Positions 1-7,615 of a stretch of 52,454 nucleotides of DNA are shown in pieces. Numbering within the stretch: the first letter of the stretch is position 1; the number at the start of each line of letters is the position of its first letter. The translations under genes and the position numbers were made by a program. Location: the NCBI GenBank assembly GCA_017438845.1, contig JAFRUO010000024.1, positions 1 to 52,454 on the forward strand, read 5' to 3'. The notes beneath the pieces were generated by a model. The model was not told where the DNA came from. It did not search any database and worked only from the letters and a program-made list of their open reading frames with translations. This DNA comes from Clostridia bacterium. Lineage in GTDB: Bacteria > Bacillota > Clostridia > Oscillospirales > Acutalibacteraceae.

Positions 1-18
1 GAAAGAGTAAATTATAAT

Positions 19-440
19 CCGTAGGGGACGGCGTACAGATGTCCCGTCAACCTCCCCTTGTCAGGGGAGGTGTCTTTTTGCCAAAGCAAAAAGACGGAGG
101 GGTAGTAAACTGTTATAATGAATACTTAAAACTTAAAACTTAAAAATGAATAATGACCGTAGGGGACGTCCGCACGCCTTCCCCTCCGAGGGGAAGGTGT
201 TGAGGAACGCAGTGACGAAACGGATGAGGTGGAATAAAATCACATCAAACCCTGCGGACGAACAATGTTCGTCCCTACGATTGTGCGAAAAAGCACATTG
301 AATATTCGCCGTAAATTTGCGGTTGTATTTGCGGGACGTCGAGGACGCCGTCCCCTACGGAGGAAAGCCTTCCCATTGAGGTGACTCCCTTGTTAAGGGA
401 AATTACCCCGCCCCTACGTCGGATAAACAAATTCATAATA
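19..440. repeat. cluster of GTAGGGG-type palindromic repeat modules
   Basis: This gene-free stretch is a mosaic of short palindromic units. CCGTAGGGGACG occurs at 19-30 and 157-168 and in inverted form (CGTCCCCTACGG) at 349-360. Between the copies are perfect or near-perfect hairpins: CCTCCCC/GGGGAGG near 51-71, TCTTTTTG/CAAAAAGA near 72-93, CCTTCCCC/GGGGAAGG near 177-199, and a 9-bp stem at 256-274. The same unit type reappears at 5813-5922. No credible gene is seen here. I infer a REP/MITE-like non-coding repeat; no transposase gene is linked to it in the window. Confidence 0.7.
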
Positions 441-464
441 TCAAACCTCGGCGGAGAGATTGGA

Positions 465-506
465 AGCAAAAAAGCAGGCAATGCACTGAAAAGGCATTGC
501 CTGCTT
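465..506 (-). terminator. Rho-independent terminator of the LRR/dockerin gene
   Basis: A perfect 13-bp stem (472-484 paired with 494-506, loop 485-493) is followed on the minus strand by a run of six T. It lies about 20 bp past the stop codon of the minus-strand gene at 526-1926, the expected place for the terminator of that transcript. Confidence 0.88.
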
Positions 507-525
507 GGCTGTTTTTATCCGGGAT

Positions 526-1926
526 TTATATACCGTTTACCGTTCTGTCAATTTTGAACAAATCAAATGCGTCAATTACCTGGTCAGCGTTCATATCGCC
601 TACGATTTCCGCATTGCCGTCAAGGCGGATGGTATCATCTGCAACGACGGATTTTGCAGTTGCGTAATCGCTGAGAGTGACAGCTCCGTCAGAGTCAACA
701 TCACCGTAGACTATATCGTTTACGTCAACAAAATAAACATCGTCATACAGGTTTGCGTATTTCTCCGCAGCCGAGCCGCTGACTCCGTATACCGTAACGT
801 CGTTAAGATGCTGTCTGTAAACGTCCGCAATAAACAGCGGGTGAATCTTTGTAACCGTGGGCGGAATGTAAATTGCCTGCAGATACGTATCATAAAACGT
901 TATTTCCTCAAGCTCCGTTACCGTAGTCGGCAAAACGATGGACTTAATATCGTCACAAATGAAGAACGCACCCTGACAAATTGTATGAACACCTTCGGGG
1001 ATGATAATCCTTCTGATATCGTCCATATTGTTAAACGCTTCGCCCGTAATTATCGTTGTTCCCGGGCGCACGGATATTGTGTCGGGGTGAAGGGCTTGCA
1101 TATTATATCCGCCGCCGCCGAAGCAGTACGTGCCGATATACCTGACGCCGTGGTCGTCAAACTCCATACACTTTTCATAGCCGTACTTTTCGGAATAATA
1201 TCCGGCAAGATTAGAACAGCCGACAAACGAACCGAAGCCTATATATTCAAGATTTTCGGGTAATCTTACAGAATAAAGGAAATCCTCATCGAAGCAAAAG
1301 CCCTGACCGATTCTCTTGTATGTGTCGGGAACATAAATGCTTTTCGGCTCCCATTTACCGCTTGTATCAAAGCGCTTATACGAGGTGCCGATAATCGTAT
1401 ATCCGTCAATCTCCTCGGGCAGTGTAACGTCCATAAAATATTCGCTTCCGCCCGAAACGCCCGTAAGCTCTGCGGTTTTGTCCTCTTCGCTGATTACGTT
1501 ATAGCTCCAGACATAATCGGGAGTTTTAACTCTGTCATATTCGGCTGTCAGCATTTCCGCCTGCGACCAAGTGATATAGTTGTTTCGGAAAAGGAAATTA
1601 ATAAATGCAGGTACGTCGCTTCTCATAAGCGAGAGATTGCAGTTAAGACGGTAAATAAAAACCGCAACCTCGTGAACCGTAAGAATCCTGTTGAGCATTT
1701 CATCCTTGTCGGCTGAGTTGAAATCAACAAGCTCATTCCACTTTAAAAAATCATTATAACTTGTTTGTGTGCCGCCCGTAAACTGCTGATAAGGCGTAAA
1801 CAGATTTGCGTAAGTGGTATAGTTGGTTATCTCCTGCGCAGGGTCAGCCTCGGCAAAGGCATAAACAGGCAGGATGCCAAACACCATTACGATACACATA
1901 ATAAGTGCAAGTATTTTCTTTTTCAT
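526..1926 (-). CDS. secreted leucine-rich-repeat protein with C-terminal dockerin-like domain
   Basis: The 466-residue protein starts with a classical signal peptide (residues 1-25, cleavage near VYAFA). Residues about 195-390 hold BspA-like leucine-rich repeats, with recurring patterns such as GEAFNNMDDIRRIIIPEGV and a following GAFF unit. The last 60 residues (407-466) have two calcium-loop-like segments, DVDSDGAVTLSD and DMNADQVIDAFD, as in type I dockerins. In cellulosome-forming Clostridia dockerins dock secreted proteins to cohesin scaffoldins. No cohesin gene or carbohydrate-active domain is seen here, so a surface adhesion or display role is inferred. An AGGGGGC ribosome site precedes the start. 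It lies 13 bp after the membrane-anchored gene at 1940-2617 and is probably co-transcribed with it from the operator-bearing promoter at 2901-2931. The first 68 bp are identical to the start of that neighbour. Confidence 0.8.
   Translation of the reverse strand: MKKKILALIMCIVMVFGILPVYAFAEADPAQEITNYTTYANLFTPYQQFTGGTQTSYNDFLKWNELVDFNSADKDEMLNRILTVHEVAVFIYRLNCNLSLMRSDVPAFINFLFRNNYITWSQAEMLTAEYDRVKTPDYVWSYNVISEEDKTAELTGVSGGSEYFMDVTLPEEIDGYTIIGTSYKRFDTSGKWEPKSIYVPDTYKRIGQGFCFDEDFLYSVRLPENLEYIGFGSFVGCSNLAGYYSEKYGYEKCMEFDDHGVRYIGTYCFGGGGYNMQALHPDTISVRPGTTIITGEAFNNMDDIRRIIIPEGVHTICQGAFFICDDIKSIVLPTTVTELEEITFYDTYLQAIYIPPTVTKIHPLFIADVYRQHLNDVTVYGVSGSAAEKYANLYDDVYFVDVNDIVYGDVDSDGAVTLSDYATAKSVVADDTIRLDGNAEIVGDMNADQVIDAFDLFKIDRTVNGI
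1859..1926 (-). repeat. 68-bp perfect repeat, copy 1 (signal-peptide coding)
   Basis: These 68 bases, encoding the first 22 or so residues of the LRR/dockerin protein, are identical to 2550-2617 at the start of the next gene upstream. Identity stops at the start codon on one side and just after the signal peptide on the other. Confidence 0.95.
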
Positions 1927-1939
1927 AATATCAGCCCCC

Positions 1940-2617
1940 TTAATTACTTTTGTTAATCATTTCTGACTTTTTCTTTTTTCGCTTCAGAACAATAAAGGTT
2001 ATTACAAGATTGATAATTATTAATGCCCAAAAAAGAGGAAGAACAGTATAAAAATTAACGGATATTTCATTATCGGCTATTATGCCGGTTATAACAAGAT
2101 TATTTATTGCAAACACATTTCCCTTTATGTTTATTTTATTGCTCACCGCTAAAACCTTGCCGCTTTCATCAACAAAAGCAAACATCAGGTCCTTGCCTTT
2201 AAACACACTGACAAGGTCGGTTTCCTCACCGTCCCGACGGGAAGAAAAATACTCGCTGTAATCACTGTTTTCAACGCCGTCATAAATATCAATTTCCGCT
2301 TTCGGATAATAGAACAAAAAGCTGTAATAAGCCTGACCGTTAACTGTTTGTTTGCCTGCGATTTCGCAGGAGTCCGGTAAAGTGATTACTTTTTGAAGAA
2401 AAACCGAAGCAACAGTTTTTTCTGCTATACTTTCGGGATTTGTATCAACAAACTCGGCAGGAAGCAAAAGATCAATATATGCAACATTATCTGATAAGCT
2501 CCTGTAATCAATCCAAACATTTATCCCGGGAGAAGGTTTAAATGCAAAAGCATAAACAGGCAGGATGCCAAACACCATTACGATACACATAATAAGTGCA
2601 AGTATTTTCTTTTTCAT
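1940..2617 (-). CDS. signal-peptide protein with C-terminal membrane anchor, unknown function
   Basis: I do not recognise a family. The start at 2617 is chosen because GGAGGAG lies just upstream and a complete signal peptide (MKKKILALIMC to VYAFA) begins there; a longer in-frame reading to 2743 has no such support. The 225-residue product has a signal peptide (1-25), an ectodomain of about 160 residues, a transmembrane helix (LFWALIIINLVITFIVL, near residues 198-214) and a short, strongly basic cytoplasmic tail starting KRKKKKS. This predicts a type I membrane protein facing outward. It is the first gene of a likely two-gene transcript with the LRR/dockerin gene. The promoter at 2901-2931 carries the same operator as the membrane-bound MerR regulator gene at 27132-28499. 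Its 5' end is a 68-bp identical copy of its partner's. Confidence 0.72.
   Translation of the reverse strand: MKKKILALIMCIVMVFGILPVYAFAFKPSPGINVWIDYRSLSDNVAYIDLLLPAEFVDTNPESIAEKTVASVFLQKVITLPDSCEIAGKQTVNGQAYYSFLFYYPKAEIDIYDGVENSDYSEYFSSRRDGEETDLVSVFKGKDLMFAFVDESGKVLAVSNKINIKGNVFAINNLVITGIIADNEISVNFYTVLPLFWALIIINLVITFIVLKRKKKKSEMINKSN
2550..2617 (-). repeat. 68-bp perfect repeat, copy 2 (signal-peptide coding)
   Basis: Identical over 68 bases to 1859-1926. Both copies run from the start codon through almost the whole signal peptide and diverge immediately outside. This points to recent duplication or gene conversion restricted to the secretion signal. Confidence 0.95.
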
Positions 2618-2900
2618 ACTCTTCTCCTCCTGTCCAAAGATTCTTTCTCGCTTGAATAATATATTTTTTGTCAACAGTTTTTCAACTGCTTTGCACAAAT
2701 GCAGAAAAAACGCGACTAAATGCAAGAATTCTGTTTTCATCAATTACAGCCTAACACCCGACAGCGAAATAATCAAGCAAAGCTTTGTTGCTTTTGCGGT
2801 TTTTAAGGATTTTTTAATCTTCGTCTTAAATTATAAGTCGCTGTTGTGTCATTTTTGTGTCAGAAGGCTCTTTCATAAAAAAATATTTCCTTTTGTCCGC
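2618..2900 (-). other. long leader between MerR-type promoter and secreted-protein pair
   Basis: This stretch of about 280 bases lies between the minus-strand promoter at 2901-2931 and the first gene start at 2617. It is AT-rich. A 16-codon open frame runs from 2876 to 2826, preceded by AAAGGA. It has no recognisable product and may be chance or a leader peptide. No terminator-like hairpin with a T-run is evident. Confidence 0.4.
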
Positions 2901-2931
2901 ATTATAGTTTTTACAGTAGGTGTAAAGTCAA
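2901..2931 (-). promoter_or_regulatory. MerR-type promoter/operator (19-bp spacer)
   Basis: On the minus strand TTGACT (2931-2926) and TATAAT (2906-2901) are separated by 19 bp. The spacer region carries the perfect dyad TTTACA-N5-TGTAAA. Overlong 19-20 bp spacers with a central dyad are the hallmark of promoters untwisted by MerR-family activators. Apart from two spacer bases next to the -10, the whole element matches the promoter of the MerR gene at 28522-28552. It points at the secreted-protein genes at 2617-526. Confidence 0.85.
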
Positions 2932-2987
2932 GTGTTTTTGAAAAATTGTTTGCTTTTTTGTTTCGACTGCCGTGTACGGCGGTTTTG

Positions 2988-3698
2988 TCAAATCGACTGA
3001 TGAATGCAATAATAATATTCATTCGTCCTGTCATATATAATAATTACCCAATGGTCGGTTTTGTCAATTATATTTACGGTGCTGTCCGTGATGAACTCCT
3101 TTGAATACATATCAAAGACGCAAATATAGCAGTTGTCCGTTAAATCCGTTTGCTTCTTAAAGACATTGCCGTAAACGCTCCAATCATATTCACGAAGAGG
3201 GCTTGAATTGAGCTCTGCCCAATAGCTTTCCGTCAAATCCTTGCTCAGCTCTTCCGACTGACTGTCGGTCAGTTTGAAAACCCAGTACTCTTCAATATCC
3301 GTCCAAGCCCATTCAACACGGTGCCTTCCGTTAATGCCCGACGGGGTGTACGCCCTTATGTCGGAGTCGTTAAAGCAGTCTATGGGGTAGAAAAGCACGC
3401 AAGCCCTGTACGTTAAAAACAATAACAAAAGCATCAAAATTGTCTTTAACAGGAACCTGATTATCCTTGAAAAGCAGCCCGTACCCTTATACAGCTGTTC
3501 CATTTCACGGGAAAGCTCCAGATAGTTGCCCATGCTCTCAACTGCCTTTTCCTCGGCTTCTGACTGAGCGAAGCCCTGTTCAAGGTAAAGGTCGGTAAGG
3601 TCGTCAATGTGCGCTTCAAGCTCTGCTTCAAGCTCCCGCTTTGCTTTTCTGTTTGAAATTTTCGACACAGCCGCGGCTATGTATTCATCTTTTCTCAT
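2988..3698 (-). CDS. HAAS-like N-terminal domain membrane protein (paralogue 3)
   Basis: A 236-residue protein. Residues 1-70 form the charged helical domain shared with the two genes upstream (MRKDEYIAAAVSKIS, AKRELEAELEAHIDDLT, then AEEKAVESMG). One transmembrane helix follows near 78-102 (LLKTILMLLLLFLTY), then an ectodomain-like part of about 130 residues that I do not recognise. The start at 3698 is preceded by GGAG and aligns with its paralogues. In Clostridia this N-terminal domain (HAAS / permease-prefix type) is commonly encoded next to PadR regulators and is thought to act in signalling with ABC-type membrane proteins. It is the last gene of the PadR-linked set, 28 bp after the 503-residue paralogue. 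The N-terminal coding DNA is nearly identical to that of 3727-5238, showing recent tandem duplication. Specific function unknown. Confidence 0.75.
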   Translation of the reverse strand: MRKDEYIAAAVSKISNRKAKRELEAELEAHIDDLTDLYLEQGFAQSEAEEKAVESMGNYLELSREMEQLYKGTGCFSRIIRFLLKTILMLLLLFLTYRACVLFYPIDCFNDSDIRAYTPSGINGRHRVEWAWTDIEEYWVFKLTDSQSEELSKDLTESYWAELNSSPLREYDWSVYGNVFKKQTDLTDNCYICVFDMYSKEFITDSTVNIIDKTDHWVIIIYDRTNEYYYCIHQSI

Positions 3699-3726
3699 AA
3701 CTGCTCCAAAATAATGCCCGCTTTGT

Positions 3727-5238
3727 TTACGACACAAAAACACCTTTAATACGTTTTACCAGTGCCGATTCGTTGTTGCTGTCGATAAGCTCATTAATCT
3801 TTTTCGACGATTCGCTGCCAAGCTGATACATTTCACCGTAACTCAGCAATCCTTCCTCGCCCTGATAATTGTTCGCGTTGTAGGTCGTGATAACCTGCGG
3901 AGATATAAAACAATGGCTGTCGTCGTCAATATGCAGGTCGCCCTTTTTAAGATAAATGCCCTCGTAGTCTGTAAAATACCATTGAATTCCCGCGTAAAAC
4001 GGCACTTTTTCATACGTCAGGTGCTTTTCAAAGCCGCCGAGATAAATATAATCACCCGAAGGTCCTCTGTTTGCGGTTTGCCTGATTGCAGTATAGTTGT
4101 CATTCATAAAGGCATCTGTAAGATCGAGGCCGGGAGTTGTGTCGTAACCTAAAATACTCACCTTGCAAACCTCGTCGCTTTCGAGATCGGGATACTGATA
4201 GTCGCAGCGGATACGCCAGAACGAGTCATAGTGTTCGCCGTAAGGCTCATACCGAACGCAAAACAAAAAATCGGGATGCCTGCTGTCGATATAATACTGT
4301 TCGCTTTCGTTGTTGAAGTTGTCGGGAAGCTTATAGTCGGGCGATAAAACTGTTTCGTCAAAATTCCACGAGGCATAATTCGGTATTTCTTTAAGCTCGC
4401 CGAAATCTTCAGTACAAAAGCCGTCAAGCATAGACTCGTCTGCAACTGTATTGGGTAGATTCAGTTCGCTCACGTAACTTTCAAGTGTAACGGGAACGGT
4501 ATGATCCTGCTCGTACTGATACACAAGCTCAAGCGCAGCGTTGCCAATGAAGATTGACACGATGAACAGAATGACGACCGTCGCGACGGCAATTCCGAAG
4601 CACGAGCCGATACGTCCTTTCAGGCCGTCACCGTCGATAAGCGCGTCCTCTCTTTCGAGTATAATAATCAGTATCAGGGTTCCAACGAAAAGGGAAAAGG
4701 GAACGGCGAAGAATTGCAGATAGTATGCGTCAAAAAACAGTATCAGCCAAAACGCGGCTCTCAGCGACAGGTAAAGCTCCATGCCCAGTACTACGCGCAG
4801 TACGGACTTCTTCCAAAAAAATCCGATACATGTCAGCAAAAGCAGCACTGTGTGAACAAGTATGCCGTTAAGCAAATAAAGGCGATTTGACATTTCAACG
4901 CTCAAATCTTCCGTTATGAAAACACTGCCGCTGAACAGGTCTATGGAAACTATCCCGCAGACTTCGAGATATGCAAATAACAGCATTACGGCAATGAGAA
5001 TAACGAAAACTATCTTTCCCGCACCTCTGTGCAGCCTTCCCAACAGCGAGGCAACGTCGTTGGGCGCACCCATGTCGGAAACTGCACGTTTCTCGGCTTC
5101 GTCGGCGGTCATGTTTCTGCCAAGGTAAAACTCCGTAAGTTCGTCGATATGCTCGCCAAGCTCTCTCTCGGTTTCCCGCTTTGCTTTTCTGTTTGAAATT
5201 TTCGACACAGCCGCAGCTATGTATTCGTCTTTTTTCAT
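3727..5238 (-). CDS. HAAS-like N-terminal domain multi-pass membrane protein (paralogue 2)
   Basis: A 503-residue protein. The first 70 residues are the same charged helical domain as in the flanking genes (MKKDEYIAAAVSKIS, HIDELTEFYLG). About five transmembrane helices follow between residues 75 and 240 (for example FVILIAVMLLFAYLEV and IAVATVVILFIVSIFIG). The last 260 residues are soluble, acidic and aromatic-rich, and probably extracytoplasmic. That C-terminal part is not one I can assign. The gene sits 18 bp after the 179-residue paralogue and is probably co-transcribed with padR. The domain order (cytoplasmic helical module, membrane block, external module) suits a membrane sensor or a partner of a transporter. 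No ABC ATPase or permease is encoded next to it, so that role is only inferred. Confidence 0.75.
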   Translation of the reverse strand: MKKDEYIAAAVSKISNRKAKRETERELGEHIDELTEFYLGRNMTADEAEKRAVSDMGAPNDVASLLGRLHRGAGKIVFVILIAVMLLFAYLEVCGIVSIDLFSGSVFITEDLSVEMSNRLYLLNGILVHTVLLLLTCIGFFWKKSVLRVVLGMELYLSLRAAFWLILFFDAYYLQFFAVPFSLFVGTLILIIILEREDALIDGDGLKGRIGSCFGIAVATVVILFIVSIFIGNAALELVYQYEQDHTVPVTLESYVSELNLPNTVADESMLDGFCTEDFGELKEIPNYASWNFDETVLSPDYKLPDNFNNESEQYYIDSRHPDFLFCVRYEPYGEHYDSFWRIRCDYQYPDLESDEVCKVSILGYDTTPGLDLTDAFMNDNYTAIRQTANRGPSGDYIYLGGFEKHLTYEKVPFYAGIQWYFTDYEGIYLKKGDLHIDDDSHCFISPQVITTYNANNYQGEEGLLSYGEMYQLGSESSKKINELIDSNNESALVKRIKGVFVS

Positions 5239-5256
5239 AATAACTCCGAATGATTA

Positions 5257-5796
5257 TTAAAAACCCAATGATACGGTTTGGAAGCTTGCGTATGCGGCAA
5301 TTACCCAAATGCCAACACAGATTATTGCCAACAGTCCGTTATAAGGCGACGGACAGTCATCCTTTTCTCTCGCAGTTACGTTAATTATTGACAGAATAAG
5401 AACAATAATCGGTTTGGCGCAAAAAAACGTAAATCCATCAGTCATAAGCTCATATGTCACATAAATCTCTTTTAATACATCCATTATTCCGCCGAGGAAA
5501 AATTCAAAATAAAATACAATGGCAATTAAGAGTCTTATTAAACCGATTACCGTTAAAACCAAAAGAAATGTACTGATTGGGCTTGGGTGAAGTTGGGACA
5601 GTTTCTCTGCAATCAATTCCGAGCCGCCCATATCAGCAACTGCACGTTCCTCGGCTTCTTCTTTTGAACTGCTTCTGTCGAGATAGAATTCAGTCAGCTC
5701 GTCGATATGCGCGGCGAGCTCTTTTTCGGTTTCCCGTTTTGCAATTTGGTTACTGATTTTCGACACAGCCGAAGCTATGTACTCGTCTTTTTTCAT
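5257..5796 (-). CDS. HAAS-like N-terminal domain small membrane protein (paralogue 1)
   Basis: A 179-residue protein. Residues 1-70 are the shared helical domain (MKKDEYIASAVSKIS, HIDELTEFYLD, ERAVADMGG). Three predicted transmembrane helices follow (VLTVIGLIRLLIAIVFYF, FFCAKPIIVLILSIINV, LAIICVGIWVIAAYASF). There is no sizeable soluble C-terminal domain, unlike its two paralogues downstream. It is the first of three tandem HAAS-type genes after padR, from which a 137-bp gap filled by a palindromic repeat separates it. HAAS-domain genes directly downstream of PadR regulators are a recurrent Clostridia arrangement and suggest PadR control. The biochemical role is unknown. Confidence 0.75.
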   Translation of the reverse strand: MKKDEYIASAVSKISNQIAKRETEKELAAHIDELTEFYLDRSSSKEEAEERAVADMGGSELIAEKLSQLHPSPISTFLLVLTVIGLIRLLIAIVFYFEFFLGGIMDVLKEIYVTYELMTDGFTFFCAKPIIVLILSIINVTAREKDDCPSPYNGLLAIICVGIWVIAAYASFQTVSLGF

Positions 5797-5812
5797 AACA
5801 ACTCCGATTTCC

Positions 5813-5922
5813 CGTAGGGGTCGGCGTCCCCGACGACCCGTTCATTCTGTGTAGGGGCGACCTGCGGTCGCCCGTCGGTTTACCGTTTTACTTATCGGGC
5901 GAGCAGTGCTCGCCCCTACGGT
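5813..5922. repeat. palindromic GTAGGGG element between padR and HAAS genes
   Basis: About 110 bp bounded by inverted ends CCGTAGGGG (5813-5821) and CCCCTACGG (5914-5922). Inside are further hairpins: GGGCGACC/GGTCGCCC near 5855-5874 and GGGCGAGC/GCTCGCCC near 5898-5916. It is the same repeat type as the 19-440 cluster. It sits inside what is otherwise a tight gene set and may alter read-through from padR. Confidence 0.75.
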
Positions 5923-5933
5923 TTTTTCAAAAA

Positions 5934-6260
5934 TTATACGTAATTGAGCACCTTGTTGACGGATGCGGAGAACGCCTCAAATTCTTCCTTCTTCTCGGCA
6001 AGCTCCTTGAGTCCTTTTTTGGTTATGTGGTAGTACTTTCTGTTTCTGCCCTCAAATTCCTGCCAGTAGCTTTCGAGCAGCTTTTCCTTTTCCAGCGCGT
6101 GAAGAATCGGGTACAGAGTTCCCTCGCTCATTTGAAACTCGTTCTGCGAACGCCTTTCAAGCTCACGGATGATTTTGTAGCCGTACAGGTCGCCGCCCTT
6201 GAGTACGCTCAAAACAAGCAACGACGTACTGCCCTTTAACAGTTCCTTACTGTATTTCAT
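5934..6260 (-). CDS. PadR-family transcriptional regulator
   Basis: A 108-residue PadR-type winged-helix repressor. It has the expected pattern: KELLKGSTSLLVLSVL at the N-terminus, GGDLYGYKIIREL, then the wing region SEGTLYPILHALEKEKLL and NRKYYHITKKG, ending in a short helical dimerisation tail. The start at 6260 is preferred over an in-frame codon at 6299 because it gives the standard PadR N-terminus and has a purine-rich site (GAGGTG) upstream. A sigma-A-type promoter with an overlapping 14-bp palindrome lies directly upstream, so the gene is probably autoregulated. The three HAAS-domain membrane genes downstream on the same strand are its likely targets. Inducer unknown. Confidence 0.9.
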   Translation of the reverse strand: MKYSKELLKGSTSLLVLSVLKGGDLYGYKIIRELERRSQNEFQMSEGTLYPILHALEKEKLLESYWQEFEGRNRKYYHITKKGLKELAEKKEEFEAFSASVNKVLNYV

Positions 6261-6278
6261 AACAACACCTCGTATATC

Positions 6279-6318
6279 AATGTATATACATTGTATCACA
6301 AGGTATAGTACTTGTCAA
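6279..6318 (-). promoter_or_regulatory. padR promoter with overlapping palindromic operator
   Basis: On the minus strand TTGACA (6318-6313), a 17-bp spacer and TACAAT (6295-6290) form a near-consensus promoter. The perfect palindrome AATGTATATACATT (6279-6292) overlaps the downstream edge of the -10 box. PadR repressors typically bind such ATGT/ACAT dyads, so this is the probable autoregulatory operator. Confidence 0.82.
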
Positions 6319-6326
6319 TAGCCGAA

Positions 6327-6360
6327 CAAAAAAAGCACCTGACAAAAATCAGGTGCTTAA
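6327..6360 (-). terminator. Rho-independent terminator of hom-lysC
   Basis: A perfect 10-bp stem (6333-6342 with 6349-6358, 6-nt loop) is followed on the minus strand by a run of T. It lies just past the lysC stop and just upstream of the padR promoter. A-rich sequence on the other flank could let it work in both directions. Confidence 0.88.
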
Positions 6361-6376
6361 AAATGATCCGTATTGC

Positions 6377-7585
6377 TTATTTGTCGGGGAAGAAGGCTCT
6401 GTGGACTGCCGAAACCGCCCTGTCGGCGTCCTTGGCGTCGATAAGAACGGAGATTTTGATTTCGCTGGTTGAAATCATATCGATGTTTATGTCGCTTTCA
6501 AACAGTGCCTCAAACATCTTTGAAGCCGTGCCGGGGTGGGACTCCATGCCTGCGCCGACAACGGAGATTTTGGCAACGTTTGTGTCGCAGGTAACGTCCT
6601 TTTCCTCAATATCAAAGCTGGAGCGTACCGCCTCAATCGCACCGTCTGCATTGTCCTTGGAAACGGTGAAGGTGATGTCCTTGGTGTCGTCTCTGCCGAC
6701 CGACTGAAGGATGATGTCAACATTGATTTTTCTCTGGGCAAGCTTCGAGAAAAGCTTGAATGCAATCCCCGGGATATTCGGGATATTTGTTACCGATATT
6801 CTTGCTACATCCGTGTCCTTCGTAACGCCTCTTACAAGCATTTTCTCCATTTTTGCTACCTCCTTGACGATGGTGCCGGGAACTCTTTTGAGTGATGACA
6901 GCACCTCTATTTCAACGTTGTATTTCTTTGCCATTTCAACCGAACGGTTGTTGAGCACCTGAGCGCCGAGCGTTGCAAGCTCAAGCATCTCATCGTAGGT
7001 GATTTCCTGAAGCTTCTGCGCATTTTCAACCTTTCTCGGGTCCGCGGTAAACACGCCCTCAACGTCGGTGAAAATCTGACAGCGGTCTGCGTGAAGCGCT
7101 GCGGCAATTGCCACGGCGCTCGTGTCGCTGCCGCCCCTGCCGAGCGTGGTCAGGTCGTCGTATTTGTTGATTCCCTGGAAGCCTGCGACTATAACAATAT
7201 TGTGTCTGTCAAGCTCAGCTTTGATTCTGTCCGCTTTGATGGATTTAATTCTCGCTATGCCATAAGCGGAGCTTGTGTGGAAGCCTGCCTGCCAGCCGAG
7301 CAGTGAAACTGCGGGACAGCCTGACTTTTCAACCGCCATTGCAAGAAGAGCGATAGAAATCTGCTCGCCTGCGGTCATAAGCATATCCATTTCCCTCTTT
7401 GAGGGCTTGTCGGTAATTTCGTGCGCCTTGTCGATAAGGTCGTCGGTTGTGTCGCCCTGAGCCGAAACGACAACTACGACGTCGTTTCCCTTACGGTAGG
7501 TGTCGGTGATAATGCCGGCAACATTCATAACCCGCTCGGCATCTGCAACCGAGCTGCCGCCGAATTTCTGAACAATTAGACTCAT
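6377..7585 (-). CDS. lysC: aspartokinase
   Basis: A 402-residue aspartate kinase (EC 2.7.2.4). It phosphorylates aspartate as the first step towards lysine, threonine, methionine and diaminopimelate. The N-terminal kinase domain (to about residue 245) shows the signature KFGGSS at residues 7-12, VVVSAQGDTTDDL, GRGGSDTSAVAIA and the nucleotide-binding TDVEGVFTADPR. Two ACT domains follow (VRGVTKDTDVARISV and NVAKISVVGAGMESHPG), the usual site of feedback inhibition by lysine or threonine. Length is typical of the monofunctional class. It is co-directional with hom, 30 bp downstream of it, and ends at a strong terminator. There is no in-frame internal ribosome site convincing enough to call a separate beta subunit. 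Confidence 0.96.
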   Translation of the reverse strand: MSLIVQKFGGSSVADAERVMNVAGIITDTYRKGNDVVVVVSAQGDTTDDLIDKAHEITDKPSKREMDMLMTAGEQISIALLAMAVEKSGCPAVSLLGWQAGFHTSSAYGIARIKSIKADRIKAELDRHNIVIVAGFQGINKYDDLTTLGRGGSDTSAVAIAAALHADRCQIFTDVEGVFTADPRKVENAQKLQEITYDEMLELATLGAQVLNNRSVEMAKKYNVEIEVLSSLKRVPGTIVKEVAKMEKMLVRGVTKDTDVARISVTNIPNIPGIAFKLFSKLAQRKINVDIILQSVGRDDTKDITFTVSKDNADGAIEAVRSSFDIEEKDVTCDTNVAKISVVGAGMESHPGTASKMFEALFESDINIDMISTSEIKISVLIDAKDADRAVSAVHRAFFPDK

Positions 7586-7615
7586 ATTATATCCTCCGAA
7601 ATAATTTGGAAAAAA

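Noticed and set aside
505..1263. Long plus-strand open frame opposite the LRR/dockerin gene.
   Set aside because: It has no ribosome site or recognisable protein features and lies entirely antisense to a gene with a signal peptide, repeats and a dockerin-like end.
4895..5308. Minus-strand frame overlapping the start of the 503-residue HAAS gene.
   Set aside because: Out of frame with the conserved N-terminal module present in three paralogues; composition is arginine-rich as expected for a shadow frame.
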